DNA of 39,428 nt from Oscillospiraceae bacterium (GCA_029267825.1 JAJUHO010000005.1:1-39428); one strand, 5' to 3'; counted from the stretch's first letter, positions 19,977 to 29,081 are shown. The notes: generated from the letters alone by a model not told the origin. Made by a program: numbers and translations.

Positions 19977-21149
19977 TTATTTTTTCAGGTTTTCAATAAA
20001 CATTTCTATTCTCTTTAATGCTTCAATTATATGCTTTATTGAATAGGCATATGAAACCCTGACATAGCCTTCTCCGCTTTTCCCGAATGCATTTCCCGGA
20101 ACGACTGCAACCTTGTATTCATTTACAAGCCTTGTGCAGAATTCTTCGCTTGAAAGCCCCGTGCTCTTTATTGATGGGAAAACATAAAATGCTCCCTCAG
20201 GATTAAAACACGAAAGTCCCATGCGGTTAAAGCTGTCAACGCAAAGCTTTCTTCTCAAATCGTATTCGGCGGCCATTTTTTTGACCTCATCGTCACATTC
20301 GTTCAAAGCCGTAATTGCCGCATATTGACTGACAGTCGGCGAACACATTATAGCATATTGATGCAATTTCAGCATTTGAGATATGATTGGAACCGGCCCT
20401 GCCACATACCCAAGCCTCCAACCGGTCATGGCATATGATTTTGAAAATCCGTTTATGTGCAAGGTGCGTTCCCTCATGCCGTCAAGAGAGGCGATTGAAG
20501 TATGTTCAAAGCCGTATGTCAGTTCGCAGTAAATTTCATCGGAAATAACGATTATGTTTGTATCTCTTAAAACCTCTGCAATTGGTTCAAGGTCTTCCTT
20601 TTTCATAACCGCTCCGGTGGGGTTGTTAGGGTATGGCAGAATTAAAATCTTTGTTTTTTCGGTGATTTTTTCTTTAAGCGCCTTTGCGGTAAGCTTGAAA
20701 TTATCCTCTTCCTTTGTCTCAATCGTAACAGGAATTCCTCCGACAAGCTCAACAAGCGGACTGTAGCATACAAAACAAGGTTCAACAATCAAAACTTCGT
20801 CGCCCGGACGTATGAGAGCGCGTATGCCAAGGTCTATTGCCTCAGAGCCGCCGACGGTTACGATTATTTCGTTTTTGGGATTATATTCAAGCTTAAACCG
20901 GCGATTAAGGTATCCGCTTATGGCCTGCCTTAATTCTATAAGCCCCGAATTTGCCGTATAAACCGTTTTCCCTTTTTCAAGGGTCTTTATTGCCGTTTTG
21001 CGCACCGACCATGGGGTAGGGAAATCCGGTTCGCCCACGCCGAGGGAAATTACCCCTTCCAATTCGGAGGCAATATCAAAAAACCTTCTTATGCCGGAAG
21101 GTTTTATTCCCTTTACCACGTCGGGAATAATTTTATCATAATCAATCAC
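19977..21149 (-). CDS. Class I/II PLP-dependent aminotransferase
   Basis: ISLGVGEPDFPTPWSVRKTAI, LPYPNNPTGAVMKKEDL, HINGFSKSYAMTGWRLGYVAGP; overlaps the upstream gene by 4 nt. Confidence 0.94.
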   Translation of the reverse strand: MIDYDKIIPDVVKGIKPSGIRRFFDIASELEGVISLGVGEPDFPTPWSVRKTAIKTLEKGKTVYTANSGLIELRQAISGYLNRRFKLEYNPKNEIIVTVGGSEAIDLGIRALIRPGDEVLIVEPCFVCYSPLVELVGGIPVTIETKEEDNFKLTAKALKEKITEKTKILILPYPNNPTGAVMKKEDLEPIAEVLRDTNIIVISDEIYCELTYGFEHTSIASLDGMRERTLHINGFSKSYAMTGWRLGYVAGPVPIISQMLKLHQYAIMCSPTVSQYAAITALNECDDEVKKMAAEYDLRRKLCVDSFNRMGLSCFNPEGAFYVFPSIKSTGLSSEEFCTRLVNEYKVAVVPGNAFGKSGEGYVRVSYAYSIKHIIEALKRIEMFIENLKK

Positions 21150-21625
21150 GGGGAAACAAAGCCCCTTTCGTCAGCAGCCTCAGCACCTATAAAAATCCCT
21201 TTTTCTTTGTATCTTTTAAGAACGAAATGGGTGGCGGTGGAAAGAACGCCGTCAATAGTGGAAAGCCTTTGTGCAACAAACAAAGCAATTTCCTTTAAAT
21301 TTGTTCCGCTTACCGTAACGGCAAGGTCATATGCTCCGGACATAAGCGCGACTGATTCGACCTCGTCATACATCATAACCGTTCTGGCTATTTCGTCAAA
21401 GCCAAATTCCGGCTGTGGAGTTACTTTAAGCTCAATAAAAGCAGTTACAAGATCCTTGTCGGCTTTTTCATCGTCAAGGATAACGCTGTAACCCTTGATA
21501 ATTCCCGCCTTTTCATACTCCTCAATCTTGGCGGCGACTTCATCCTCCGTCATTGAAAGCATTGCCGCAAGCTGTGCGTTTGAAAGCCTTGCGTTTTGCT
21601 TTAAAAGGCCGAGCAGCGTGTCCAT
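21146..21625 (-). CDS. Lrp/AsnC-family regulator
   Basis: LLGLLKQNARLSNAQLAAMLSMTEDEVAAKIEEYEKAGIIKGYSVIL; ATG at 21625 with RBS AGGAGG. Confidence 0.93.
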   Translation of the reverse strand: MDTLLGLLKQNARLSNAQLAAMLSMTEDEVAAKIEEYEKAGIIKGYSVILDDEKADKDLVTAFIELKVTPQPEFGFDEIARTVMMYDEVESVALMSGAYDLAVTVSGTNLKEIALFVAQRLSTIDGVLSTATHFVLKRYKEKGIFIGAEAADERGFVSP

Positions 21626-21813
21626 AGCATTTACCTCCTGTTTCAAAAATTCTTGGCATTTAGCATACCGAATTTATTATACTATATTTTTAAAAAATTG
21701 TCTACAAAAAAAGCAAATGCTTTGCCGGTGATTTTTTAACATTTTTCCAACCTGGCGATATAATGGATAGTAAGCCGGTTTTAACCGGAAAGTTTTGGAC
21801 ATAGGGGGAGCAC

Positions 21814-22866
21814 ATGAAGTACATTAAATATATGCTTGTTTTTATTCCGCTCAGTATTGCGGGGCGTTTTTTGGGGTGGAATGCGGCTGCGGTATTTTTT
21901 ATGACCTGCCTTGCCGTTGTTCCGCTTGCCGGTTATCTTGGCATGGCGACAGAAGAAATTGCCGCTTATTCCGGCCCAAAACTTGGCGGTTTTTTAAACG
22001 CCACACTTGGAAATGCGACAGAACTTATAATTGCTTTTTTTGCGCTTAAAGCCGGAATGCTTGACGTGGTAAAAGCATCCCTTGCAGGTTCTGTTTTGGG
22101 AAATATCCTGTTGGTTTTGGGATGCAGCATTTTTATAGGCGGGCTTAAAAATAGGGAGCTTAATTTTGATGCCAGGGGAGGGGCATTTACATCAACGATG
22201 CTGCTTTTTGCGGTTGTTGGGCTTGCAATTCCCGCGGTGTTTTTCTTTTCACATTCCGTTCCGGAAGGCGACATAACGGGGAAATACGGTGGACTTAGCA
22301 TAATCACCAGCGCCATAATGCTTGTTATTTACATTGTGGGGCTTATTTACTCCTTTAAAACAAAAGAAGACCTTTATGGTGTTGAGCATGCCGAGGATAT
22401 AGACGCAAAATGGAGTTTTCCTGTCAGCCTGATAATCCTTTGCGTTTCGGCTGTGCTTATTGCAGTTGAATCCGAGCTTTTGGTTGAAAGTATTGAACCT
22501 ATGACGGAAATCATAGAAATACCTAAAATGTTCATAGGGCTTATACTTATCCCGACGGTTGGAAATGCCGCTGAAAACAGTACGGCAATGATGATGGCGC
22601 TTAAAAATAAAATGGACATTACCATTGAGATTTCGGTTGGTTCAAGCTTGCAGGTCGCATTGTTCGTGATACCTCTGCTTGTGCTTTTAAGCCTTTTCTT
22701 TACTCCTATGAGCATAGTTTTCAAGCCGGTGGAGCTTTTTATCTTTGGCGCAAGCGTACTTATTGCAAACCAGATTGTTTCCTCTGGCAAAACGAATTGG
22801 ATGGAAGGATTAAAGCTTCTTTCGGTTTATATTATAGTTGCGGTGGGATTTTTTATAATCGGATAA
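21814..22866 (+). CDS. cax: Calcium/proton exchanger
   Basis: Cax repeats: GPKLGGFLNATLGNATELIIAFFALKAG and LIPTVGNAAENSTAMMMALKNKMD. Confidence 0.93.
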   Translation: MKYIKYMLVFIPLSIAGRFLGWNAAAVFFMTCLAVVPLAGYLGMATEEIAAYSGPKLGGFLNATLGNATELIIAFFALKAGMLDVVKASLAGSVLGNILLVLGCSIFIGGLKNRELNFDARGGAFTSTMLLFAVVGLAIPAVFFFSHSVPEGDITGKYGGLSIITSAIMLVIYIVGLIYSFKTKEDLYGVEHAEDIDAKWSFPVSLIILCVSAVLIAVESELLVESIEPMTEIIEIPKMFIGLILIPTVGNAAENSTAMMMALKNKMDITIEISVGSSLQVALFVIPLLVLLSLFFTPMSIVFKPVELFIFGASVLIANQIVSSGKTNWMEGLKLLSVYIIVAVGFFIIG

Positions 22867-22870
22867 AAGG

Positions 22871-22907
22871 AAAATCCGCAGGCGGCTTTTGGCTGCCTGC
22901 GGATTTT
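22871..22907. terminator. Terminator downstream of cax
   Basis: AAAATCCGCAGGC-11 nt-GCCTGCGGATTTT, perfect 13-bp arms. Confidence 0.82.
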
Positions 22908-22926
22908 CAGTGGGAAAGCATGGATT

Positions 22927-23163
22927 CTATTTAAATATAGATAAAAACAAATCCTTTGCCTTTGCGGCGTCTCCTTTTTTGCATAAGATTTTAAAAGACT
23001 CGTACACAATGTCGCGTTCTTCTTGTGAAACGCTTGAAGGATATGCAGAAAGCCCCAGCTCCATAAGGTTTCTTGCACATCTTTCCGGCGAATGCCTCAT
23101 GCTTTTTAGTGTAATGTCCGCGGCAAGACTGAGTGCGGCATGTTTTAGCTTTGATTCCGACAT
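22927..23163 (-). CDS. Small hypothetical protein
   Basis: 78 aa MSESKLKHAALSLAADITLKSMRHSPERCARNLMELGLSAYPSSV...; RBS GAGGTG; divergent from the YhgE-like gene. Confidence 0.6.
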   Translation of the reverse strand: MSESKLKHAALSLAADITLKSMRHSPERCARNLMELGLSAYPSSVSQEERDIVYESFKILCKKGDAAKAKDLFLSIFK

Positions 23164-23213
23164 TGTGAACACCTCTTTGATTTTATTTTACATCAGTACG
23201 TTTTTTTTTCCAT

Positions 23214-23252
23214 AGACAAAATTGTCTTGTTGTCTAAAAACAAGACAATTTT
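23214..23252. promoter_or_regulatory. Cluster of TTGTCT/AGACAA half-sites forming inverted repeats
   Basis: AGACAAaaTTGTCT (23214-23227) and 14-bp arms AAAATTGTCTTGTT/AACAAGACAATTTT (23218-23231, 23239-23252). Confidence 0.5.
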
Positions 23253-23342
23253 TTTTCGGTGTAATTTATTTTGACAACGAATTATCAAAGTCTAATTACA
23301 AAAGCGGCTTTGAATGCTATACTTTGTCGTGAAAGAGAGGTA

Positions 23343-25172
23343 ATGACTTTTATGGCAAAGAAAATTTTCACCAAAAACAACATAATAAAAATTGCCGTAA
23401 TCATAGGGGTTGTAATAATCCCGCTTATGTACAGCTTTTTTTATTTAAGCGCATTCTGGGACCCGTATTCAAAACTTGAAAGTCTTCCGGTGGCAGTGGT
23501 AAACAATGATGCCGGTGCAGAAATCAACAGCGAGCAAAGGAATTTAGGAAACGAATTCTGTGACAAGCTCAAAGAGGACGGCAGTTTCAAATTCTCATTT
23601 ACTGACGAAGACGATGCAAAAAAAGGCACCGAGGATAAAAAATACTATGCAATGATAAAAATTCCTGAAAATTTTTCACAATGCATAGCAAGTGCCGATG
23701 AAAAGGATAAGCAAACAGCCGAAATAGTATTTTCGGCAAACGAAAAGAGAAATTACCTTGCAGGACAGATTTTAAGCCGTGCGGTGCTTGAAATGGAAAA
23801 ATCCCTCAGAGAATCCATTACTAAGGAAATGGTTGATACTCTTGCCGACCAGGTAAACGGCATGCCGGGAAAGCTTGATGAGCTTTCTGATGGGCTTGGT
23901 GAGCTTTCGGACGGAACTTCAAAGCTTTCCGACGGGGCAAAATCGCTGGGAGATGGAACTTCACAGCTTTCAACAGGCATAGGAGAACTTAAAAAAGGAA
24001 TGGATTCCCTGCAAGCCGGTTCACAAACGGCAAGCACATCCGCACAAGCTCTTGCCTCCGGTGCCTCCGCTTTAAATAACGGCATTTCTTCATATGTATC
24101 CGGAGTCAATAGCTTGATATCGAGCGTAAATGAAACATCATCATTTATAGGAGCTTATGTAAAGGCACATCCCGAACTGCTTTCCGACCCTCAGTTTGCG
24201 GCGTTCATTCAAAAGCTTTCAAATCCGCAGAATGCGGCGGCGGTATCTTCGCTGCAAAGTGCGGGGGCGCAGCTTTCTGCTGCATCATCACAGCTTTCTG
24301 ACGGCGCATCAAAACTTGCCGCAGGCGCAAAGAGCCTTGAACAAGGCATAAAAACGGCAAATGGCGGAGCAGCAAAGCTTGAGTCCGCCTCCGGTCAGAT
24401 AGTTTCCGGCGCACAAAGCCTTGCTTCCGGTGCATCTGAGCTTGACAGCGCGGTAAAGACAGCAAAGGAAAAGCTTGACTCATCAGTTGATGACAGCAAA
24501 AAACAGCTTGAGGCCATTGACGGGCTTGGTGATTTTGTAAGCAAATCTGTTGAGATAAAAAGCGAACCTATAAATCCGATAGACAATTATGGAACCTATT
24601 TTTCGCCTTACTTTATGTCACTTTCGCTTTGGGTTGGCGCTTTGATAATCTTTTTTGGAATATACTTTGATATTGACGGAAGATTTTCCTTCCTTTCAAG
24701 AAACAGCGGCCACAAAATTGCAAGGAGCTTTGCTTATTTGCTCATAGGCTTTGCACAGGCAATTTTGCTTGGAATAGTACTTACAAGCTGTCTTGGACTT
24801 GAACCGAAGCATATTGGAATGTACTTTATTTCGCTTTGTCTTGTATCACTTGTGTCGATTTCAATAGTACAGTTTTGCATAGTGCACCTTGGAAATCTTG
24901 GCAAGTTCATTGCAATTGCATTGCTTATTCTTCAGCTTACGTCTTGCGGAGGAACATTCCCGATGGAAACCGTGCCGAAGTTCTTTAATGCCCTTTATCC
25001 GTTTATGCCGATGACATATGCGGTGTCGATATTTAAAGAAACCATAAGCGGAGACATAAACTCCGGCTACTGGCAGAATATGCTGACGCTTGTAATCATT
25101 CTTGTTGTTTTTGTTGCGGCAACGGATATTCTTTCTAAATTCAAAAAAGAAAAAGCTGCAATTGCTGAATAA
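23343..25172 (+). CDS. YhgE/Pip-like membrane protein
   Basis: N-terminal TM segment, VAVVNNDAGAEI, heptad-like LSDG/LSTG repeats, C-terminal TM segments. ATG at 23343 (or 23352) with RBS AGAGAGG. Confidence 0.88.
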   Translation: MTFMAKKIFTKNNIIKIAVIIGVVIIPLMYSFFYLSAFWDPYSKLESLPVAVVNNDAGAEINSEQRNLGNEFCDKLKEDGSFKFSFTDEDDAKKGTEDKKYYAMIKIPENFSQCIASADEKDKQTAEIVFSANEKRNYLAGQILSRAVLEMEKSLRESITKEMVDTLADQVNGMPGKLDELSDGLGELSDGTSKLSDGAKSLGDGTSQLSTGIGELKKGMDSLQAGSQTASTSAQALASGASALNNGISSYVSGVNSLISSVNETSSFIGAYVKAHPELLSDPQFAAFIQKLSNPQNAAAVSSLQSAGAQLSAASSQLSDGASKLAAGAKSLEQGIKTANGGAAKLESASGQIVSGAQSLASGASELDSAVKTAKEKLDSSVDDSKKQLEAIDGLGDFVSKSVEIKSEPINPIDNYGTYFSPYFMSLSLWVGALIIFFGIYFDIDGRFSFLSRNSGHKIARSFAYLLIGFAQAILLGIVLTSCLGLEPKHIGMYFISLCLVSLVSISIVQFCIVHLGNLGKFIAIALLILQLTSCGGTFPMETVPKFFNALYPFMPMTYAVSIFKETISGDINSGYWQNMLTLVIILVVFVAATDILSKFKKEKAAIAE

Positions 25173-25175
25173 AAC

Positions 25176-25219
25176 AATAAACCCGCCTGAAAGCTTTGGT
25201 TTTCAGACGGGTTTTATTA
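25176..25219. terminator. Bidirectional terminator between convergent genes
   Basis: AATAAACCCGCCTGAAA...TTTCAGACGGGTTTTATT with one mismatch. Confidence 0.8.
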
Positions 25220-26131
25220 TTGATTTGTTTTTTGCTGTTCCATATATTCTTCAAGGCATAATCCGCTGTCTTTAATTTTCTTTGCATGATACAGTCCGAC
25301 GAAGCGGTAATGCCAAGGCTCATAATTTATTCCTGTAATATCTGTTTTTTCTTTTGGGTAGCGCAAAATAAACCCATATTTATATGCGTTTTCATTGAGC
25401 CATGCAAAAGCCTTGGTATTTTCAAATTTTTCAGAAAGCGTAGGACATTCGTCAGATAAAATATCCGCAGCCAATCCTGTGGCATGTTCACTTTGTCCCG
25501 GGATTGCAACATTTTTTGAAGTCATTGCATATGCATCCTCATAGCTGTATCCTTGCGCCTGGTAAGATTTTACGTCGCTGTCAAAAATGGATTTTTGTTT
25601 TTCATAACTGCGGTAAGCTGAGCAAATAATTAAAGAAATCCCGTCTTTTTTTGCATCAGAAATCATTTGTATCATATAATCTGCAATACGGCTGTCCATT
25701 TTGAATTTCATGTAGCTTTCGTAAACTGTTTTGGTTTCTATTGAATAATCTTGCGGCAGGGGATTGTTTTGATTAACTAAAAACAGCGCCCATTCGTGGT
25801 CAATTTCCCCGTTTTCTGGCAATGATAAATCAACTGTTGCCTGAGTTGTACCGGAAGTATCTGAGGTTTCGACGCTGCTTTTTGATGTTTGTTTTTGGGT
25901 AGAGGATGATATTTGGGGACTTGTCAAGGCAGTTGAAGCCGTAGTTGATTCTGAAAGAGCAGTTTCACTGCTTGATGTTTTTGTACTTGTTGTTTCCGTT
26001 AAGCTAAAAGAAGTATATGTTGAGGTTTCTGTATCAGAAATTTCTGTAGTTTCGATTTTTTTACACGCATGCATAAAACATGCAGATATTATAAAACAAG
26101 CTAAAAAAAGCCGGTTTATTTTTTTGCTCAT
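25217..26131 (-). CDS. VanY-type D-alanyl-D-alanine carboxypeptidase lipoprotein
   Basis: Lipobox-like FIISACFMHAC, Ser/Thr-rich linker, catalytic SAYRSYEKQ, GQSEHATGLAADI, EPWHYRFVG. Confidence 0.9.
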   Translation of the reverse strand: MSKKINRLFLACFIISACFMHACKKIETTEISDTETSTYTSFSLTETTSTKTSSSETALSESTTASTALTSPQISSSTQKQTSKSSVETSDTSGTTQATVDLSLPENGEIDHEWALFLVNQNNPLPQDYSIETKTVYESYMKFKMDSRIADYMIQMISDAKKDGISLIICSAYRSYEKQKSIFDSDVKSYQAQGYSYEDAYAMTSKNVAIPGQSEHATGLAADILSDECPTLSEKFENTKAFAWLNENAYKYGFILRYPKEKTDITGINYEPWHYRFVGLYHAKKIKDSGLCLEEYMEQQKTNQ

Positions 26132-26155
26132 GTTACTATCTCCTTAATCAATATA

Positions 26156-26187
26156 ATAGTCAGGCAACTTAAAAATTGCCTGACTAT
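26156..26187 (-). promoter_or_regulatory. Stem-loop in the vanY leader
   Basis: ATAGTCAGGCAA-8 nt-TTGCCTGACTAT, perfect 12-bp arms, between predicted promoter and RBS. Confidence 0.55.
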
Positions 26188-26217
26188 TTTACAATTCATC
26201 CTATTTTTTACATCTTA

Positions 26218-26245
26218 ATTATAGCATGTTATTTGTAAATGTCAA
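26218..26245 (-). promoter_or_regulatory. Candidate vanY promoter
   Basis: Minus strand TTGACA, 16-nt spacer, TATAAT. Confidence 0.65.
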
Positions 26246-26290
26246 TAATTTAAAAAATATTTTTAGAATTTTGTTGTTTTAAGTAAACAA

Positions 26291-26321
26291 ATCCCCGGTC
26301 ACATTTCTGTGAGCCGGGGAT
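26291..26321 (-). terminator. Terminator of the MCP gene
   Basis: ATCCCCGGTCACA...TGTGAGCCGGGGAT with a 1-nt bulge and minus-strand TTTGTTT. Confidence 0.75.
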
Positions 26322-26325
26322 AGCT

Positions 26326-28086
26326 TTAATATTTGTCATTGAATTGGAATTCCATGTCTGGTTCTTTGCTTTCCGTATAATCATCAAGGTTTATTTGAGT
26401 AGATGAGGGTTGTGATTCATTGTTTTTGAGCTTAAAAGTGGATATTTGTTCTTTAAGTATGTTTGCCTGCGAGGAAAGCTCTTCGCTTGAAGCAGCACTT
26501 TCTTCGGCTGTTGCGGAATTTGTCTGAACTACTGAGGAAATTTGCTCTATGCCGCGGTTGATTTGCTCAATAGCCTCAGCTTGTTCGGTCGAGGCATTTG
26601 AAATATCCTGCATTGCTTTTGAAACAAGCATAGTCTTTTCTTCAATTTCAGAAAGGGAAGAAGCGGTTTGTTCGGCAATTTGAGAGCCGTTTTGTACGAT
26701 TTGGATTGAATTTTCAATAAGGGATGTTGTTTGCTTTGCCGCATCCGCACTTTTTGAGGCAAGGTTGCGTACCTCGTCGGCAACGACTGCAAAGCCTTTT
26801 CCAGCGGCTCCGGCTCGTGCAGCTTCTACTGCGGCGTTAAGGGCAAGTATATTGGTCTGGAAAGCAATATCGTCTATAACCTTGATTATTTTTGATATTT
26901 CGTTTGAGGAATTGCCTATTTCCGACATGGCGGAAAGCATGTTGCGCATTTGCTCCATTCCGCGGACCACACCTTCACCGGCATCATTTGCGTATTGCGC
27001 GGCAAGTGAAACATTTTTTGCATTTTCGGTAATTTGAGAAGAAATCTGCATAATTGATGCGGAAAGCTCCTCAATTGAGCTTGCTTGTTCAGTTGAGCCT
27101 TGCGACAGCGACTGCGCTCCGCTTGATACCTGCTGCGCTCCAAGTGAAACTTGCTCGGCGGCATGATTTATTTCTGCAAACATATTGTTTAGCTGTTCAA
27201 CCGTGCCCTTTAAAGCAATTCCCATTACATCTTTTTCGGAACGCGGTTCGATTTCAATGCTCAAATCCCCTTGGGCAAGCGCCAGTACGACTGTAACTTG
27301 CTCTTTTATACCTTCAATCATCCTGTGAAATGCCTCTGCAAGCATTCCGGTTTCATCACGGCTTTCAATTTCTATTTGTACTTCCGTATTTCCAAGGGCA
27401 ATTTCATTTGCCGCCTCAACCATTTTGTTTATTGGCTTGCTGATTATCCTTGAAATGTATCTTGCCAAAAGTATTGATGCTAAAAGTCCCAAAACAACAA
27501 CGCTGAAAAGCACTATTGAAAGGATTAGGAAAAGCCTGTCGTTTGAATCGCTTGTAGCTTTTGCGTTTGAGAATCTGTTATCTATGCATTGACTGTAATC
27601 TGCAAACATTTTGTCTATTGATTTGCTTGCACTTTCAATGGAAGCTTCAGCTCCGCTTGAATTTCCCGATTTTAAAAGCGAAAAAACTTTTTGCGATAAA
27701 GTAAGAAATTCATTGTTAAAAATATTTTGAGCCTCATCAAACAATGCTTTGCTTTGCGAACTTGCTATACTGCTTTCATATTTTTCAGCAGCTTCTTTAT
27801 ATGAAGAAACAAGGCTATTAAAATCGTCCTCATAATTTTTAAGTGAATTTAAATCTTCTGAATTAAGGGTTGCAGAAAGCAAATCAGCCCTCATTTTGTA
27901 AAGGTTCGTTGTAATGGTAAACATATCGCTTAACGGCTTTGTCTGTTTTTCATAAAGCTTTGTATCTGCCGAATCGATGGCAAACATTCCCGCAATTCCG
28001 ACGGCACCTATAATTGTTGCGATAATTGATATCACCAAAAATCCTGCCGCAAGCTTTTTTGAAATTTTCATGTCTTTGAGTTTCAT
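26326..28086 (-). CDS. Methyl-accepting chemotaxis protein
   Basis: 4HB-type sensor, HAMP, conserved hairpin [44 protein letters not shown]. Start at 28086 with RBS CGGAGG; the track adds 77 upstream codons. Confidence 0.95.
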   Translation of the reverse strand: MKLKDMKISKKLAAGFLVISIIATIIGAVGIAGMFAIDSADTKLYEKQTKPLSDMFTITTNLYKMRADLLSATLNSEDLNSLKNYEDDFNSLVSSYKEAAEKYESSIASSQSKALFDEAQNIFNNEFLTLSQKVFSLLKSGNSSGAEASIESASKSIDKMFADYSQCIDNRFSNAKATSDSNDRLFLILSIVLFSVVVLGLLASILLARYISRIISKPINKMVEAANEIALGNTEVQIEIESRDETGMLAEAFHRMIEGIKEQVTVVLALAQGDLSIEIEPRSEKDVMGIALKGTVEQLNNMFAEINHAAEQVSLGAQQVSSGAQSLSQGSTEQASSIEELSASIMQISSQITENAKNVSLAAQYANDAGEGVVRGMEQMRNMLSAMSEIGNSSNEISKIIKVIDDIAFQTNILALNAAVEAARAGAAGKGFAVVADEVRNLASKSADAAKQTTSLIENSIQIVQNGSQIAEQTASSLSEIEEKTMLVSKAMQDISNASTEQAEAIEQINRGIEQISSVVQTNSATAEESAASSEELSSQANILKEQISTFKLKNNESQPSSTQINLDDYTESKEPDMEFQFNDKY

Positions 28087-28147
28087 ATAAATTCCTCCGT
28101 TTGATGTCTTTATTTTAATTTTGCTTTGGAACCGGGAAAAAAATTCA

Positions 28148-28186
28148 GAACAACAGCCATGGCGCATAGCGTCATGGCTGTTGTTC
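28148..28186 (-). terminator. Terminator-like hairpin inside the MCP leader
   Basis: Plus-strand GAACAACAGCCATG...CATGGCTGTTGTTC (14-bp perfect arms), extendable inward by one wobble and 3 bp to a 3-nt loop; T7 follows on the minus strand. Confidence 0.65.
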
Positions 28187-28407
28187 AGAGGTTTTTCAGC
28201 TAAGGTAAACAAAGTATAGGACAACTTAAATTTCATAGCAAATAGCCATGGGTTTAAGTATTTAACTGTGGTTGGTTGAAAGACTTTTGTTTTGTTTTTC
28301 AAGGTACATTTCAACAAATTTTCATAAAAATCAACAAAAAACGACTGTTAAGCAGCAAAAAAATAAAGTATTTTAATATATATTCTACCTTGCCCTTTGC
28401 TTTTAAT

Positions 28408-28443
28408 AGATAATTTTTGCAAATATTTTTGCAAAAATTATCT
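28408..28443. repeat. Inverted repeat with 16-bp perfect arms
   Basis: AGATAATTTTTGCAAA-tatt-TTTGCAAAAATTATCT. Confidence 0.8.
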
Positions 28444-28596
28444 TATTGCTTGTTGTTGCATAATTATAACAATGGTATAATTAAAATGAGTTTCTATACC
28501 CAAAATATTCATTTTTAATATTGATTAAATTCAAAAAAATTTTGATGATAAAATTAAAATAATTTTTGTTTTTTTATTTTTTCAAACATATTATAA

Positions 28597-28640
28597 TTGG
28601 AAATTTCCAAAATGTCAATAGAAAATTTGGAATTTTCCAA
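28597..28640. promoter_or_regulatory. Two XRE-type operator candidates 30 bp apart
   Basis: TTGGAA-AT-TTCCAA (28597-28610) and TTGGAA-TT-TTCCAA (28627-28640); the first abuts TATAAT at 28592-28597. Confidence 0.65.
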
Positions 28641-28658
28641 AAAAGTGAGGATAAAATT

Positions 28659-28973
28659 ATGATTTGCCGTATACAATATCTTATGGAACAAAATAATATA
28701 ACTCCGTCTAAATTATGTTCTGATTTAGGACTTGCAAAAAGCTCGATAACGGATTGGAAAAAAGGAAAGGCAAAGCCTTCGGTAGAAGCTTTGGTTAAAA
28801 TAAGCGAATATTTTAATGTTTCCCTTGATTGGCTTATAACAGGAAAAGAATATAAAAAAGAAATCACAGAAGATGAAGAGGAAATTTTAAAAATGTATAG
28901 CCAGTTGGATTTTGAAAAAAAGGCCGAGGTTCGCGGATTTTTAAAAGGACTTTTGTCACTTCAAACAGTGTAA
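28659..28973 (+). CDS. XRE-family HTH regulator
   Basis: MICRIQYLMEQNNITPSKLCSDLGLAKSSITDWKKGKAKPSVEALVKISEYFNVSLDWLITG; RBS GTGAGG. Confidence 0.92.
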   Translation: MICRIQYLMEQNNITPSKLCSDLGLAKSSITDWKKGKAKPSVEALVKISEYFNVSLDWLITGKEYKKEITEDEEEILKMYSQLDFEKKAEVRGFLKGLLSLQTV

Positions 28974-29038
28974 TTTTATTACATATTTTGTGTATGATGT
29001 TGATTTTAATTTATTTTTACAAAAAAGAATAAAAAAAT

Positions 29039-29073
29039 AAAAATCCACCTTGTAAAATTCAAGGTGGATTTTT
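29039..29073. terminator. Bidirectional terminator between the XRE gene and tRNA-Gln
   Basis: AAAAATCCACCTTG-taaaatt-CAAGGTGGATTTTT, perfect 14-bp arms. Confidence 0.87.
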
Positions 29074-29081
29074 ATTAACAT

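Noticed and set aside
21775-21788. CCGGTT-TT-AACCGG upstream of cax
   Set aside because: Short (6-bp arms); possible operator or small hairpin, but too little evidence to call.
23876-24500. Repeated LSDG/LSTG-like DNA in the YhgE-like gene as a possible tandem repeat array
   Set aside because: Degenerate coding repeats typical of YhgE/Pip coiled-coil regions, not a CRISPR or satellite array.
28087-28317. 77-codon N-terminal extension of the MCP ORF ([14 protein letters not shown]...)
   Set aside because: Reads through the leader hairpin; the RBS CGGAGG and a typical MCP N-terminus support the start at 28086. A leader peptide remains possible but has no clear RBS.
28360-28410. Possible c-di-GMP-I (GEMM) aptamer from minus-strand GCAAAGGGCAAGG
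   Set aside because: Only a short fragment resembles the motif; I could not find the remaining conserved segments. An Infernal scan would settle it.
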